64,000 nucleotides of DNA, from the NCBI GenBank assembly GCA_030737875.1, contig CM060920.1, positions 477,678,861 to 477,742,860 of the forward strand, written 5' to 3'. The notes below the pieces were generated by a model. It saw only the letters and a program-made list of their open reading frames with translations, did no database searches and was not told the origin of the DNA. This DNA comes from Allium sativum (Eukaryota > Streptophyta > Magnoliopsida > Asparagales > Amaryllidaceae). The translations under genes and the position numbers were made by a program. The stretch's first letter is position 1. Every line of letters starts with the position of its first letter. Positions 1-14,966 of the stretch are shown here, piece after piece.

Positions 1-1999
1 GAGAAGTTCTCACCTTTGGGATCCACCCCTCCATTTCATTTCTGAATTTCTGAATAGCTGGGATTTGCCCGAAATTCAACGCAGTCTTTTCCACGCTGTT
101 CATATTAAAAATCACATTCTCAATATAATGTTTATATATTTTTATCTAACTAAATATCATATTTTTCCATTGATGCTTATATTTTAAAAATCCCATTAAT
201 TTTATTGCTTCATATATAATAAAGATCATATTTTATTACAATTCAGTTTTCTATATAAAAATCATATTTTTATAATGCTTTACTTACATATAAATCATAT
301 TTATATAATACTTCTACATTTTTAAAAATAACAACTTTTCATGTTTTTATCCTTTTTAAAAATCCAATCTTTTCCATTTTAAACTTCTAATCTTTTCTAT
401 TTAACAATATAAACTTTTCTATTTTTAAAAATAAAATCTTTTCTATTATACAAATATAATCTTTGCCTTAATAGAAATTACTATTTTTCATAAATAAAAG
501 TATAATCTTTCTATGATTAAAAATATAATCTTTCTATGATTAAAAATATAATCTTATTATAATTAAAAATATAATCTTTCTATGATTAAAAATATAATCT
601 TTCTATGATTAAAAATATAATCTTTCTTTGTTATTGTATATAAATAAAAACCATATTTTTTTACTATCGTATATACATAAGAACTAATTTTCAAATTTAT
701 GCTATAGAAAAAAACTGATTTCTAAATTTATAAAACTAATTACATATAAAATAAATAAAATAAAATTACTAAAAACTTACAGGAAGTTTTTGGAGGGGGT
801 GGGGATGGCTACTGCGCGCTTCTAGAGGAGGAGGCGGCTATAGTGGCGTCGACGATTGGAAAGGTGGTTTAGAGCTAGGGTTTTGGGGAATGGCGATTTG
901 GAGGGAGGAAGAGCTGGGGGGGTGTGCGATGGCCGATCTAAGTTCGGCGGTGGCGGCGCGACGGGTAGAAGGCTTCGACGGCGGCTGACGCGATGGGGAG
1001 AGGCGACGGGCTAAACGATTGGAGACGGGATTTTGATTTTTTGACCGTGGTCTGTTGTTTTGACTTAGGGTTGGCAGAGATTTTTCCTTATATATATATA
1101 TATATATATTATTTTATTATTTTAATTTCCGAAAATACCTGTGTGTTGTTAGTAGCTCCAAATCAAACCCAATGACTGTCGCCCTAGCTAAATACCCCAC
1201 TCCGGACACAATGGGATTTTTCTCGCATGCCAATTCGACTGTTTCAATAGGTTTTTATCAAAATTAAAATATAAATCAATATATTTAATTTAAACATAAA
1301 TTTTAATTTACCGGGGCCACATATTGACTCCAAAAATTGCAAAAAAAATTATTTCTAGCTTTGTATTGACGACACGGTCCTAACAAAACTAATTTCGTTG
1401 AATTTGGAGGACGCTTGAAAAATGGTCATTTTCCAGTCGATAATATTCAAACTGAAATTACCAAACACGTTTAAATTCACTACGCTCCCGTATTGATTTC
1501 AAAAATTATGAAAATTGGAATCTAGGAATAATTTGGCATTCCGGATCCAATAAAAGTGGTTTTGTCGAAAACGGAGGTCGATTGCAAAATCGCTATTTTT
1601 AAGGGCTATATTTCCATAGCGACTATTCTGAATTTTCAACTGGACATAACTTTTTATTCCTGCTATGAAATTTGGATTTTTCACATTCATTAGAAAGATA
1701 ATTTCAAATAGATTCAAATATTTCTGGTTTCACCAAAATCCGGTTTATTTTGAATCATGTACATTCAATTGAAATTTTAAATCGAATTTTCAAACTACCG
1801 TGCCATTTTCAATTCCTTTTATAATTAAAATAAATATTTATATTATAACTTCGATTTAAATAAATATATACGTTCTAATTCTATTCAAAATAAATTTTTA
1901 GTCGTTATTATTTAAAATAAATCATTTTAAATATTCAAAATTCATTAAAATTGCCAAAATAAAAATTTTAAATTGGTTCTCATTTTCCGGGTTGTTACA
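1..1999 (-). mobile_element. 3' LTR (partial) of the outer Tekay-like LARD element
   Basis: Read on the minus strand this LTR begins at 1999 with TGTAACAACCCGG, directly after a polypurine tract, and runs off the left edge of the window. It matches 18691-20648 in the same orientation almost end to end. By eye there is roughly one difference per 14-15 bases in the first 240 bp, so the insertion is old. No coding capacity is visible; the short open frames near 990 and 1500 lie in repeat sequence and have counterparts in the other LTR copy. Assignment to the Tekay/Del side of Gypsy rests on the LTR start, the PPT and the primer site. Confidence 0.8.
480..630. repeat. short tandem array, about 23-bp unit, inside LTR
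   Basis: About five to six imperfect copies of a unit containing TTTCTATGATTAAAAATATA. The paired LTR carries the same array at about 19190-19290 with a different number of copies and scattered base changes, so the array existed before this insertion and has changed length since. Confidence 0.75.
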
Positions 2000-2014
2000 A
2001 TCTCCCCCACTTAA
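2000..2014 (-). other. polypurine tract of outer LARD element
   Basis: On the minus strand this reads AAGTGGGGGAGAT and abuts the LTR start TGTAACAACCC. This is the usual second-strand priming site of Gypsy elements and fixes the element as minus-strand oriented. Confidence 0.8.
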
Positions 2015-3054
2015 AATCTTTTCATTCTCAAAAAGGAATGGAGCTGAAAGTTGTTTTAGTAATCAATTCAACTTTCAGTTTGGCTTTCATTCTTCAACTT
2101 TTCAGTTTCTAGGAATTTTTTAATTTTTCAAAAATTTGGCTAACACCCTAAATTTTCAAAAAAATCCGCCATAACCTCCTTTGTACGGGGAGACATTTAA
2201 AACCTCAACTAGCCATACAGGGACCTCACCAATCCAAAGGAAAAAGAACATGCCAAGCGGCCAGCCTTAGGCTCATAAACTCTTTAAAAGAAAAAGAAAA
2301 TTGCCAAGTGGCCAGCCTTAGGCTCATAAACCTTTTAAGGAAAAAGAAAACTAGTAAACACGTACCTATTTGTCAGGCATACAATTTTATTACTCTTCTT
2401 AGTTCCCTGTTATAACCTATTAACTATATACATGTATAGATGTATGCAGTTCCAATCAATTTTCAATTTGGCTAAATTTGCCTTTCATTCACATGTTAGT
2501 TTAATAAATAATCAAACAACACAATCAGCAATCAATTAGTTGGTTAACGTTTCAAATACATAACTTTATTACATAGTCAAAAATCATATTTTTGATGCCA
2601 ATTCACAACAATAACCCTATCTAGTTTTAGTTCTCACACTAGACAATTGGAAATATATAGAGATCTGACTTTCGAAACTTGAACATATACACTGATGATG
2701 TACGTACTATCATCAGTATCATCCCCAGGTGACTAGAGTGTGATTCCATATCTACCCAGTATATTTGAGACTTCGAATATACGTTCATGATGCGTACGTG
2801 CAAAATCTTCATATACTCGACTGTCCAAATTAAAAATAAAATAATATACACCAGTACGTATAATTGGGATTAAATTTTCAAAACAAAATTTGGTTTTCAT
2901 TTTTATTTTAAAAATAATACTCTTCACACTCGTTCTAGGATACTACTGATCCTATCTCTAATGAGTCATTCTCATTGGATATTACTAATCCAACCTCTGA
3001 TGAATTCTTTCGTTTGGTTCTAATGTGTCCTGTTCTCGAGCTCTATAAACCAAA
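2015..3054 (-). mobile_element. non-coding internal domain of outer LARD element
   Basis: About 1 kb lies between the PPT and the primer-binding site, with no gag or pol similarity in any frame. Part of it (about 2160-2440, containing GCCATAACCTCCTTTGTACG) resembles 13860-14090 in the same orientation, and more weakly the reverse strand near 9900-10020. So internal-domain sequence here is LTR-interior sequence in the nested copies. A long LTR with a short non-coding core is the LARD pattern, mobilised in trans by an autonomous relative. A deletion derivative of a coding element is the alternative. Confidence 0.65.
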
Positions 3055-3067
3055 GCTCTGATACCAA
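3055..3067 (-). other. primer-binding site, initiator-Met tRNA type
   Basis: On the minus strand it reads TTGGTATCAGAGC, the 3'-end complement of plant initiator methionine tRNA and the usual Gypsy/Copia primer site. One spacer base separates it from the LTR end at 3069. Confidence 0.8.
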
Positions 3068-6001
3068 CTAAGAAGACCCAAACTTCCCCGTAAAGGAAAG
3101 CCTGGATAGAATTTAGAACACGACAAATCAGAATGCAAACAGAAGAACATTTCATTGTTATTACAACAATTTACATCAGATTACAAGAATGTACAGAGTA
3201 TGAACAAATAATATACATTTGATAAACAACAGAGATTTAAATTACAATACATAGCAGTGGAAAATAATACATAACACAACTGAAAAGATAAACGGATACA
3301 GAGCTTTTCGAATATCAACCCAGCTATAAACCAGGATCCTGTGAATATAATATCTGCTAAACCGAAACTACTAGCTGCCCGTGAGGAAAATAGGGGCACC
3401 CAGAGTTTAGGCTAAAACAATAAACTCCAGGTCAGTCATGTGACTGGTGTAAGAACTAAAACAGTTATTTAAAACTTTACTTTAACATCAGATATATCAA
3501 GGAACCATGCCGTATAACACAGAACGAGTTTCCTCCCAAGAATACCAGTGCATGTAACAAAACAACGCAATGCTTTTTGGAAAAATGAAGCTATTATAAG
3601 ACCCAGGTCCCATTACACAATTTAACGCAAGCCAGAGGATAGAATTTTCCCTTATAATAGCCAAACATGCTTGGTACGTTAAAACAAATCATTTTGATAC
3701 TATTATAGTGTAAAGTGTATGAAAACAACTTCAATTTTAAATGTATCAATCATAGATGGAATTACCGTCCCATGCCACTATGTCGCCAATAGTATACAAC
3801 TAAAACCGTAAAATGTCGTATTGGAGTTTGGATTTCCATCTGTGAACCAAGGAAAGGGACCGTCCTTCCCGCTTCGAGACTCTCTAGCCCGAGCCACAGA
3901 AACAGCTGCAACTGCACCTTGGATCGTCAGGGCCGGTCCACACAGAGTGGATTAAAATGCCTAAACAATGCGTTTCCCCGTCCTATGTGGCGTAAACTGG
4001 TCATATATTGACCAAACCATCCATCGGCACCGCAGTGACCGACATAACCAAGCCACCTCGCTATCCATCATCCACATAAGTAAAATATCTGGGCTTGCAA
4101 AACCCTGACACCACTCCTAGCTAGAAAGAAATGCATGTTCTCCCTGATGTCCTCTCCCGTTTCTAGTTCACACCGGGGTGTGAGGCTCGCGAATTAATGC
4201 TATACACAAAGTATGCTATATTAAAGTAGTGCTTTGATCATCAGCCATAAGATTCTGCTTTTCAACAGAAGCCTTGATCATTTGCATCTCAGCATGCCAT
4301 ACAGGCAATTCATGCTATGCCACCGATGTCTATCAATCACACAGAATGAAATCCGATGTCAGACACACATCCATTTACAAGTTCGTTCTGGGTCTGAACG
4401 AAACCGGAGGCACCTTATTCCTCTTCCCATATGTCTAATATAGGAGAGAGGTCCTCGCATATCCGGTCGATCTCCAAATACGTCTAGACGATCACCACTT
4501 ATTACCTTGTCTTGGGTATACAACCCAATCAAGACATCAGTAATCATCCAAACGATGTGAAGACCTTTAGTCTTCAACCACCGTCTTCATCGTCAACTCA
4601 TCGCCGATTCAGTTATTCAGAATGGGATAAACACGTTCTTTCCAAATAACTCGCGTATATAATAAACAGGTGCTATAAAAACACAACATACGCCTCATTC
4701 CATTTCTGAATATTCTTCTATTTAAATATTCATATCCTTTGGGAAAGGTTCCCATTAATTTCCTTAAAGATAAATTCTTTAAACTTGTTCTTTAATCTTC
4801 CTTTGGATATCAATCTAAACCAAATTATGGTTTATCCAAACTAGTCGGGATAAGCGAACCTTACCGAAGTAATCATTTGTTATATTTCCCAATCCCAACC
4901 TATTCAACCCATAGAGTAAAACTGGTAATACTCCATATCTAACACCACGTTGTTATCGGTAAAATTAATTACCATTTCACATTCAAATCTTATTAAAGAC
5001 ATAACTATCGCTTGGAGTAAAACTGGTGATACTCCATTCTCGACCATTTCCCAAATTTGATAATTTAAATTATCACATTCACATTTCAATCTAATTCTAG
5101 ATTCATTAAAACTCTACTTTAGTTTTATTCTCCAAAAATCATTACTTAATGATTATCCAAAGTTAAGAAATTAATCTTATCTTTAACTGGGTTAATGAAC
5201 TAATGTCATTTAAAACACAGTTCACGATAAACCAAAATCACATTCCATTAACAATGGAATCTTCATGGAAAACAGATCAATATATATAATCGATATAAAC
5301 TTCCATATCCGACCGATAATATAAATGGAATAACAGCCAAGCCTTTTAAATTCCATGTATAGTAACAGTCTTCCTCCACAGAAGCGCACTTCGATTATTA
5401 TCAAATCGAATTCCATTCCATTCCAATTTATTGTATTAAATTGGAAAACTTTTACTTTGGAAATTTCCATTAAATCTTAATAAAAAGATTTATAAATTCC
5501 AAATCATATTTCACTATAAATCGGGTTAAAGAACGAATGTCGTTAAAAACACAGTTCATAATAAACCCAATTCACATTCCTTTTTCAATTCCAATCAAAT
5601 GTTAATTAACTGGAAATTCCCATAATCTTAATTAAAAGATTTATTCTTTTCACACTGGGTTTAAGAACAGTGTTAATGAAGACACCATTCACGAAAAACC
5701 CAAAATCCCATTCGATATCGAATACAAGGTTCTGAATAGAAATTATATCGCCTTATATTCAGTATCAAATTCTGAAATCAACAAATATCGTTTTGGGAAT
5801 AACTATATATATATATATCTTCCAAATTCCCATAACAATATCCGTATAATCACGGAATCCAATATCGAAATATTCCGAAGATGATTTCCGTTCAAATCTA
5901 TTCCAATTTGTTCATTGAAAATTTCTAGTTTTTTTAAAACCATTCACCCATCCAATTTATTTTATTTAAAAATTATTGGATTTCAAATCTAGTTAATAAC
6001 T

Positions 6002-6006
6002 AGTTC
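6002..6006. repeat. target-site duplication AGTTC (left)
   Basis: AGTTC precedes TGTAACGTCCCGG at 6007 and is repeated directly after GGGTCATTACA at 17201-17205. This marks a single insertion of everything between. Confidence 0.85.
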
Positions 6007-8119
6007 TGTAACGTCCCGGATTTTTAGCTATTTATTATTGAATATTTAAATTTATTTAAATAATGATTTGGAATAATAAATGGATTTTTATTTTATAGTC
6101 AATATACGGTTTAATTCGAATATATTAAATAGTCATTATACGAAAACGTAATATAATTGAATTCAGAGTTAAAAACTGAATATAAACAATTCAGTTGATT
6201 AATATAAATTTTATGTTAAATTAGAACGATAATATTAATTTATTATCGATGAAATTAATTGTTGAAATCGATTTATATTTTAAATAGAATTTAATTTAAA
6301 GTGTTAATTTAAATTGTTCTCTTCTATACAGTCGAACATAATTTCAGAACTCGTCCCATTGAGTTCAGGGTAACGAATAACGCTGAGAATGTTGGTCGAT
6401 ACGTTTTAAAAAAAAAAGTTCAAAATGTTAAGTATGGACCAAGACATATTTTAGAGTATTATATTTTATAAAAATCATTTCAAAGCTTAAATCAAAATAA
6501 TATAAGGCCAACCTATTTTCGCAGACCTATTTGTGTCCTCTTCTTCTACTTCGCGTACAATTTGTCTCCTATTTTAGAAATCAAGCAAACAAGAATTTAA
6601 AGCGTGGTATGAATTGCTCCCTCTTCGTAGCTATAAATTTAGCCTCACTCTCGCTATTCTTCCCATTCCCAAATCCAATAGAAAACCACTTGCAAAGCCT
6701 TTCCTCTTTAATTCCTTTTCTCAGTCAATTCGGAAATCAATTCTCCGATTAAATATATATATTAAAAAATGAATTTGAAAAAATCAGTTTAATTCAAGAT
6801 CGAAGCTACTCGTACGCGCTGAGGAAGGAGGTCAAAATCTCGACTTTGAGAACCACTCGCGCCTTTGGATAGAGTTCGACCTGATTGTGGGACTTCGATC
6901 CATCGCGCTCGAGCTACATGGAGTCACCGTGGGTTTGTGATGAGTGTTGAGGAGGTGTCGATCCGTGACTTAAGGGTGCGATTGGATAATTGAGGCATTG
7001 CGATTTCAGAAATTGGGAGGGTATGCTATTCTGAAAGGGTCGACTTTTTTGGTCAGAACTAGAGTTCGATCGAACTCATATCGATCTATGCAGGTTTGGG
7101 TTTTTGTTTTGATGAACTGGCGTCGAATTTTGGTCATGGAAGGAAGAATGTTGCCAAAGCTTCAGCCATCGCGATGATCCCTGTAGCCGTGAAATAAGGG
7201 ATCAGTTTGCGATCTAGTCTGGAATGCTGGTGGCCACAGATTGGGATAGTGATGTTGATTTTCAGGTTGTGAGTGGGCTACAGTGAAGGGGTTCGACCAT
7301 GTTTTGATGAGGACAAATTTTAGGAGCTTGTTCAGGAGGTAAAATTTGGACTCATGAGGGGTTGCTCATTTAACAAAAGGGAGAATTCATGTTAAATCTG
7401 ATGTAGCCCGCAACAGAGAGATGATGGTGTGAAACAGTGAGGAAGAAGGAGTCGAAACAAGGATTAAGGTAAATTAATTATGATTCGTTTAGTAATATCT
7501 TTCGATTAAATTAAATAATGTTAAATTTATTTAGTTAATAGTTAAATTAAGTTGACAATAGTTTGAATCGTTAAATATGAATTTAATAAATCGTAGGGAC
7601 AAAGATAAATTCATTCAAGGCAATTCAAGTGGATTCGTAGCTGCGACGATACGAGATTTAACGGGAAAAATATAATCGAGGTGAGCAAATCTCACTCACA
7701 GTTTTATATTTAAATTTATTTTTATCGTAAAAATAAATTTGTTGGTTGTTTGGGTGCATGAATGAATCGTTGAATTTTTGTGGTTATTGGATTTTTCCCG
7801 CAATACTATTAGCGGATGCCCACAGTATCATTAGCGGATGACCCTACGCCCACGTATATAAGTGGATCCCTTTTTATACCGCGATATCCTGCCTTGAAGC
7901 AGGATTGGTATTATTTTTGTTGACTAACATCTATGGATGCAGGGAAAACAGGTTGGAGGAATCCGATCGGATTCCTTAAAAATAGATTATCTGTTTGTTT
8001 GTTTGTTTGCTTGATTTCATATATATTAATATATGACATGTTAAAAACCAAATGATTGAAAATTGGGTGATTTGATTGTTTTAAATATCACTGGGCCAAG
8101 TGTTAATTTATTAAAAATA

Positions 8120-9090
8120 TCATGAGAAGGATATTTGAGTTTTAAAAAGGAAATTCTATTTTTCTCAAATGGAATTTGAAATTCATGTAGAATTTAATAA
8201 TATAGAATTTCGAAATGGAATTTTGAAATAGAATTTCAAAATAGAATTTTGAAATGAAATTTCAAAATAGAACTTGAAATAGAATGTTTGAGTAGAAACT
8301 CAAATAGAATTTAAATATTAGAAAGGAGTTGGAATATTTGAAATTCAAAAGAAATTTCAAATAGGATTTGAAATGGAATTTTTAAATATATATAATTCAA
8401 ATAAAATTTGAGTATAACATTTGAATATAGAATTTGAATAAAGAAATTTCAAAATAGAAATTGAACATAGAAATTCAAATAGAGTTTGAATAAAGGAAAT
8501 TAAAAAGGGGGATTTAAATAATAGAATTTGAATAATAAAAGTCAAATGGGATTTGAATAGTAGAATTAGGAAAGGAGTTTAAATATTTGAATCTTAAATA
8601 GAAAGGAAAAGGAGTTTAATATTAGAAATTCAAATAGAAGTTCAAATAGAATTTGAATATGCGAAATTAGAATGAAATATAGAGTTTGAATTCAAAGGAA
8701 TTAAAATAGAGTTTGAATCCATAGGAATTCAAATAAAGAAAATTCAAATAGAGATTTGAATATGAAATTCAAATGGAGTTTGAAATGGAAAATTGAAAAT
8801 AGAAAATTCAAAATGAAATACAGATATGGAATTTGAATATAGAAATTCAAATGAAGTTGAATATTTAAATTCAAATATGAATTTCAAATATAGAAATTCA
8901 AAAAGGGATTTGAATATAGGAATTAAAGTAGAATTTAAATAAAGAAATTTCAAATGGAATTTGAATAAAAGGAATTGAATTGGAATTTGAATATAGAATT
9001 CAAATATAGTTGAATTGGAATTTTAATATAGAATTCAAATAGAGTTGAATTGGAATTTTAATATAGGATTCAAAGGGAGTTGAATTCGTT
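8120..9090. repeat. degenerate low-complexity tract (GAATTTGAAATAGAATTCAA-like)
   Basis: Nearly 1 kb of irregular reiterations of GAATTT, GAAATAGA and ATTCAAAT with no fixed period. The outer LTR has a comparable TTCCATTT/AATTCC-rich stretch on the opposite strand at about 5230-5990, so this is a variable segment of the LTR and not an independent satellite. Minus-strand open frames here, rich in F, L, S and I, are composition artefacts. Confidence 0.6.
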
Positions 9091-12000
9091 TTTACGAAGT
9101 TTTAAAAGTTTATATATATATATAATTAAAATGAACTCGCCGCAGCGCTGCAGTTCGTAAATTGGCGAGTCAGACTTCAATTAAGTATACAGGACTCAAT
9201 TTAAGTCGGAATTCCTTGAAACAAGAAACGTCCGGACCGATTTGATAATAGTTTTCTAATGAAAGAGAAAAATCTGGATTTCATCGTATAGATTTTGAGT
9301 TCTGTCAAAATCAAATTTTCAGAAAAACAGCGCCATAACCATTTAAAAACCATAACGGTTTATTTAATTTTATAAAAGGATTTTAAACGAATAAAATTCG
9401 AATTTCTATTTAGAAAATTTCAGATTTTGAGTTGTAATTATATGTGAACTCAAGTGAAGTAATGAATTTGATTTTGAAACAGAAATCAGATTTTTGACTT
9501 TGAATAGAACTAACTAATTTGAATAGTAATTAGTTAATGGGATTTTGAATTGATATTGGGCTTTGAATAAGTGAATTCGATTTAAAAATTTATATTCGAA
9601 ATCGAAAGGGAAACTAGAATTGGAAACTTGAAAATTCAATTTGGATATAAGCTAATTAAATATTTTGTTTGAACATGTTATGTTCAAACAAAGAAGTGAA
9701 ATAGGAAAAAAAGGCTAATTAAAGAATAATTGAGCGAAACTGAATTCAAACGATTCAAAACTGAATTCAAACGATTGGATTGAGTTGAACTGAATTGAAA
9801 ACAGATGAGCATATGTTAGACAGGTATGGGATGAAGTATATGAAGACTTTATTTATGTGCCCGACAAAAAGGTACATGTTTTAATTCATATATGAGGTTT
9901 TATGCACCGTATAGGCAAGCCGCTTGGCTTTTTCTTTTTCTTTTGAATTGGTGAGGGCCATGGGAGGCTATTTGAAATATCCCGAAGCTCCCGGTGCAGG
10001 GGAGGTTATGGCGAATTTTTCCGGGAATTTAAGGAGTTAGAATAATTTTAAGATAATTTGATAGTTATAAATCAATGTATCGAGATATGTAGAATTCGAT
10101 AAGGAAATGAAATCAAAATAGAGTATTGGAAACAGAAAGGGAAATCTAAAGTAGAAATAGAAAGCAAACTTTATACATACGTTTAAAATGAATAATTGGG
10201 TTTTATAGTGTGTTTATTCGAGGTAAGTGGTTTTTCCATTTTGAAGTTGAGGATGTTTTCAGTCAAGGTCTGAGAGGTAATTTTACCCCCAACTTGATTT
10301 ATTTCATTTTTAATTGATAAATAGCAAGATCCAGTCTCGAAGAGAAGTGTTTGAATAAGAGTTAGTTGAATAAAGTATTTTGGGTTGTGGTAACGATGTT
10401 TACACAGCATTCGTTTTAATCCAAGTGATGGAAATTTTGGAAATATAAAAGTAAATATTTCCCAAGTAAGTGATTGGAATTATTTTCAATTGCAAATAGA
10501 GACATTTTCTAAATATAGAAAATAAAAGGAGTTGATATTTGGAAACATTTTCCAAATGGCGGAAGAGGCCAAGATGATTATCGAAATTATTTGGTTAACC
10601 AATATTGATAGAGAAATAGAGAAGTGAATTAATTAATGAAATATTAATTAACAGGTCCAGTGATTGATTGATGTTATGGATGAATGGATGTTCGTTTGTT
10701 TTTCTTCGATAGTTAAATAACCGGCTATCGAAGTGTTTGCCAATATCGTTGTCAATATGGAGAGACCGGTTGGATTATTATCCGAGAACCACTCTGTATT
10801 GGCGTAGCGTTGCGAATCAGATTATATGAAGATAATCGAAGACGGTGTAAAATGCAAGGGCAATTTCTATTAATAGAAATTGAGCCTTCGGTTTCGTTCA
10901 ATCCCAGAACGAACGTAAATGGATGAGTGTCTGACAGAGTATTTCCGATGATCAAATGGGTTGGTCTGTATAAATATATAGATGGTGGCAACGGATTTAT
11001 TCCCTTAGCATAATATCCAGAATATTTGTGCAAATCAACTAGTGATTAACGGATCTGACAATGTGGCATTCAAAGTGATTGTGCTATCAATGGATAGAAC
11101 GTAATCGTAGCCTCAGGCCTCAACAATCGGGAAATGACAAAAATCGGGCAGGCAGCATGGCTATGTGGGTCGCTCCCATTAGGATGTATAATCACCTATC
11201 TAGAGATTCATTTAATTTCTTATTCTATTCGATGCTGTCCCATTCGGGAAACGGTTGCTGATCCCAACCGTTGGTGATATACATTCGATACACTCAAGCG
11301 AAATGAGTGGTCGGTCATGTGTGGGCCGGGTTACAAGATGTTCTTGTTGAACCCAGTGTATTCCTCTCTAGAGATACACTAGCGGAAGGTGGTTGACCAC
11401 GTTGAGACGACCTCAAACCCCGTACTAACGGCGACAAGGGTAATCCGTGGAATATAACACAGAAACAGGTAATAGCATAACAGAATTAAATAAATACACC
11501 AGATAATGAACAATAGAATATACCGGATAAAAGTAATCATCAGAGTTACACAGTATACAGGATCATACTTAGTAAAAATACAGTTCAGCTATACATAAAT
11601 GTCTACAGCAGAAAACAAACATAATATGTACAATAGGAGCTGAACAGCATAAAAAGAGATAAATGATAGAATCCATCTTCAGCTCCAGCTATCCAGAAAG
11701 AACCAGCTAAACCTGAATACAAGGCTGCCCATGTAGAAAAAGGGGCACCCGAGTTTGAAAGTGAAACAAACTACGAGTCAGTCATGGGACTGGTATGAGA
11801 AATCTACTCAACACATATATAATTTGGCTAATCACAAGACCACGCCACTTTCGTGGAACGGGTTTACTCCATTGGGTTGCCAGTGCTTTAAAACAAATCT
11901 TTCTTTTAAACAACGCAATGTATTTTATAAAAATGAAGCCATTATAAGACTCAGTTCCCATCACACAATGCAACGCAAACCGGAGGATATAGTTTTTACC

Positions 12001-14923
12001 CTATAACGGCCAAAATATGCTTGATACGAATAAAACAAAGGCATTTGATATTATTGCTAGTGTTTATCTGTTTTGAAAACAATTTCAAATCATAACTATC
12101 AATCATAGATGGCATTAATGTCCCATACCACTATGTCGCCATATATAGGTATACAATCAAAACCGCACGATGTCGTATTTGGAAATGGGATTTCCATCAT
12201 GAACCAAGGCAAAAGATAGTCCTTACCTAATTCGTGACTCTCTAGCCCGAGCCACAGGACCCAGACTCAGGTGGGCCCTTGTAGCGACAGGGCCGGTCCA
12301 CCGATGTGGATTAAAATGCCTGAACAATACGTTTCCCCGCCCTTTGGGGCGTAAACGAGCCAACGAATGACTCCATCGGACTCGGATCGTCCGATCAAAC
12401 CGAGGCGCCTTGCAACAGCAACAACCACATAGGTGAAAAGTATATAAATGTCAGGGCTGCTAGGTCACTGACACCACCCTAGCTAGAAAGAAACGCATGC
12501 CCTCCCTGAGGTTCTTCTCCCGTTTTTGGTTCATACCGGGGTGTGAGGCTCGCGATACCACGTTATACACAAAGCTACACCACACAGGCGGTGCTTTAAT
12601 CATCACCACAAGACTTTGCTTTTTCAACAGAAGCCCTGATCATTTGCCACTTAGGCATGCCACACTAGCAATTCATGTCATGCGACTGATGTCCATCGAC
12701 ACACACCCTCTGAGCTCGTGCGTCTAAGAGAAGGGCGTTAAGCAAAAGAATAAATTCTCCGTCGCCAAACAGATGTATATTTAATAGAGATCAATCAACA
12801 CAGAATAAAATCCAATGTCAGACACACAGTCCATTTACAAGTCCGTTCTGGGTCTGAACGAAACCGGAGGCACTAAATACCTCGCAAACCCATCGATCAC
12901 CACGTACGTCTGGACGATCACCACTCATTATCCATATTTCGGGATGCCTCCCAATCAGGACCTCGGTTACCATCCAAACGAGGTGAAGATCTCCGGTCTT
13001 CGACCACCGTCTTCATCTTCGACTTTCAATCGTCGGTCAATTATTTGAAATGAGAATTAACTCGGCCTTTTCAAATAATTCACGTATATTTAGAATTTCA
13101 AATCAATTTATTTCAATGGTTTAATCATTCGACCACACCAATTTTGTTCTTTAATGTAATTTTCACACCAAACACATTCAACCATCAAATACCACATAAA
13201 TCGAGCAAATTCAGTTTATTTCCATTCCATATCGTTTATAATATTTTATAACGATTTATCGCTATTTTTATTTATTTTAAAATAGCCTATTTATTCAAAA
13301 CGACGCTTTGGGCCATAACGCGGCCGTGGCGCTGTTTTTCTTCAGATTTGATTTACACATATCTGAAAATCTAACCGTTGGATCTTCACAAAATTTACAT
13401 CATTGGAAAGGTCTTTTCAAAACGAATCCAACGGTTCCAGTTTCGGGAAAATCCGACGGTCGGATCTCCCGGTACAATCGTTTGAAGTTTCGATTTCAAA
13501 ATACGAACTGCAGCGTCGTTATTCGATTAAATATATATATATATATATAATCGTTTCTGGCGCTGTTTTTCTTCAGATTTGAATTAAACATTCCAGACAA
13601 TCCAACCGTTGGATTTTTACAAAGTTGGTGCCGTTGGAAAGATTTTTCCAAGGCGAACCCAACGGTTGCGATTTCAGGAAAATCCGATGGTCGGATCTCC
13701 TGGTATAGTCGTTTGAAATCACGATTTCAAATCACGAACTGCACCGTCACGTTTCGTTTTAATTTTATTTATATTTATATATTTATATAAATATAGTTCA
13801 TTCAACAATTTCAATATCGTTTTCACTTCAAATATTTCACTAACGCCTTTAAATTTTGGAAAATTTCGCCATAACCTCCTTTGTACGGGAGGGGCTGGGA
13901 AAATTCCCAAATAGCCACACGGGCGTCTCATGTCAAAAAGAAAAAAGAAAAAGCCAAGCGGCTAGCCAACAGGCTCATAAAATCATCACCCAAACAAAAC
14001 AGTAAATGTGTACGTATGTCGGGCACAAAATTTTATTCCTCTTCTCTAGCCCCTTTGTTATAACCTGTTCAATAAATATGCAAGTACATATATACAGTTC
14101 TTTTCATTTATCATTTTCCATTCAACTTCATATTTGATTCCATTTTGTTTAAAAACACCATTCATTCTAATATTGCATGTATAGGAAAAAATCATGTCAT
14201 TAGCTAATTAATGAATATTTCAACTCATATATAATTATTTGAACGAGTGGCTATTTTTAACACTTCACATTTCAACAATTCATGTATCTAATAAAAATGT
14301 GATTTTTATTGTAAAACAAATTATTTCAAAACACTATTATTTTATATAGTTTATATAGGGGATAAAAATAGGATTTTTATTATAAAACAATTTCTTTTAA
14401 AACGAGATTATTTTACATAGCCCATATAGTTGATAAAAGGTGATTTTTATTATGAAACAATTTATTTCGAAATATGAATACCATTCAACACATGAATTTC
14501 TAATCAACGAATGAATATCAATTCAACACATGAAGGTTTTCTATTCAACGAATAAATATAGTTTCAGCAAATGAAAATAATTCAAACACATGAATATTAT
14601 TCAAAATTTCGGCAGCATAACGGCAGGGTAGTTAAAACCGGGACCGTCCCTAGTACGGCTCCTCGCTCTACCTTAAAACCTCGCGGTTTTTGACAATGGG
14701 AATCATGCATCTAGTTCGCACGCAGGCGGCATGTATATATTTATTTCATTTCCACAAACTAATCCTATGTGGTTTCAACCAAATATTTCTCAACCACAAA
14801 TGGGTATTTTTCAACCACAATCAATCAATATCAACCACAAACAATCCCAAACAACCATTCGCTATCAATCAATTTTCACACAGATCACAATCAATAAATA
14901 TCGTCCATGGTTTGTGGACGAGG

Positions 14924-14926
<3 letters not shown>

Positions 14927-14965
<39 letters not shown>
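14927..14965. repeat. (AT)n microsatellite
   Basis: 39 bases of uninterrupted AT dinucleotide inside the innermost LTR. Open frames running through it are repeat artefacts. Confidence 0.95.

Positions 14966-14966
<1 letters not shown>

Noticed and set aside
8357..8953. Minus-strand frames rich in F, L, S and I (membrane-protein-like)
   Set aside because: Produced by low-complexity GAATTTGAAATAG-like sequence inside an LTR; no counterpart in the other LTR copies.
11320..11345. GGCCGGGTTACAAG as a possible LTR end inside the nested solo LTR
   Set aside because: No primer site, no duplication, and collinearity with the outer LTR continues across it.
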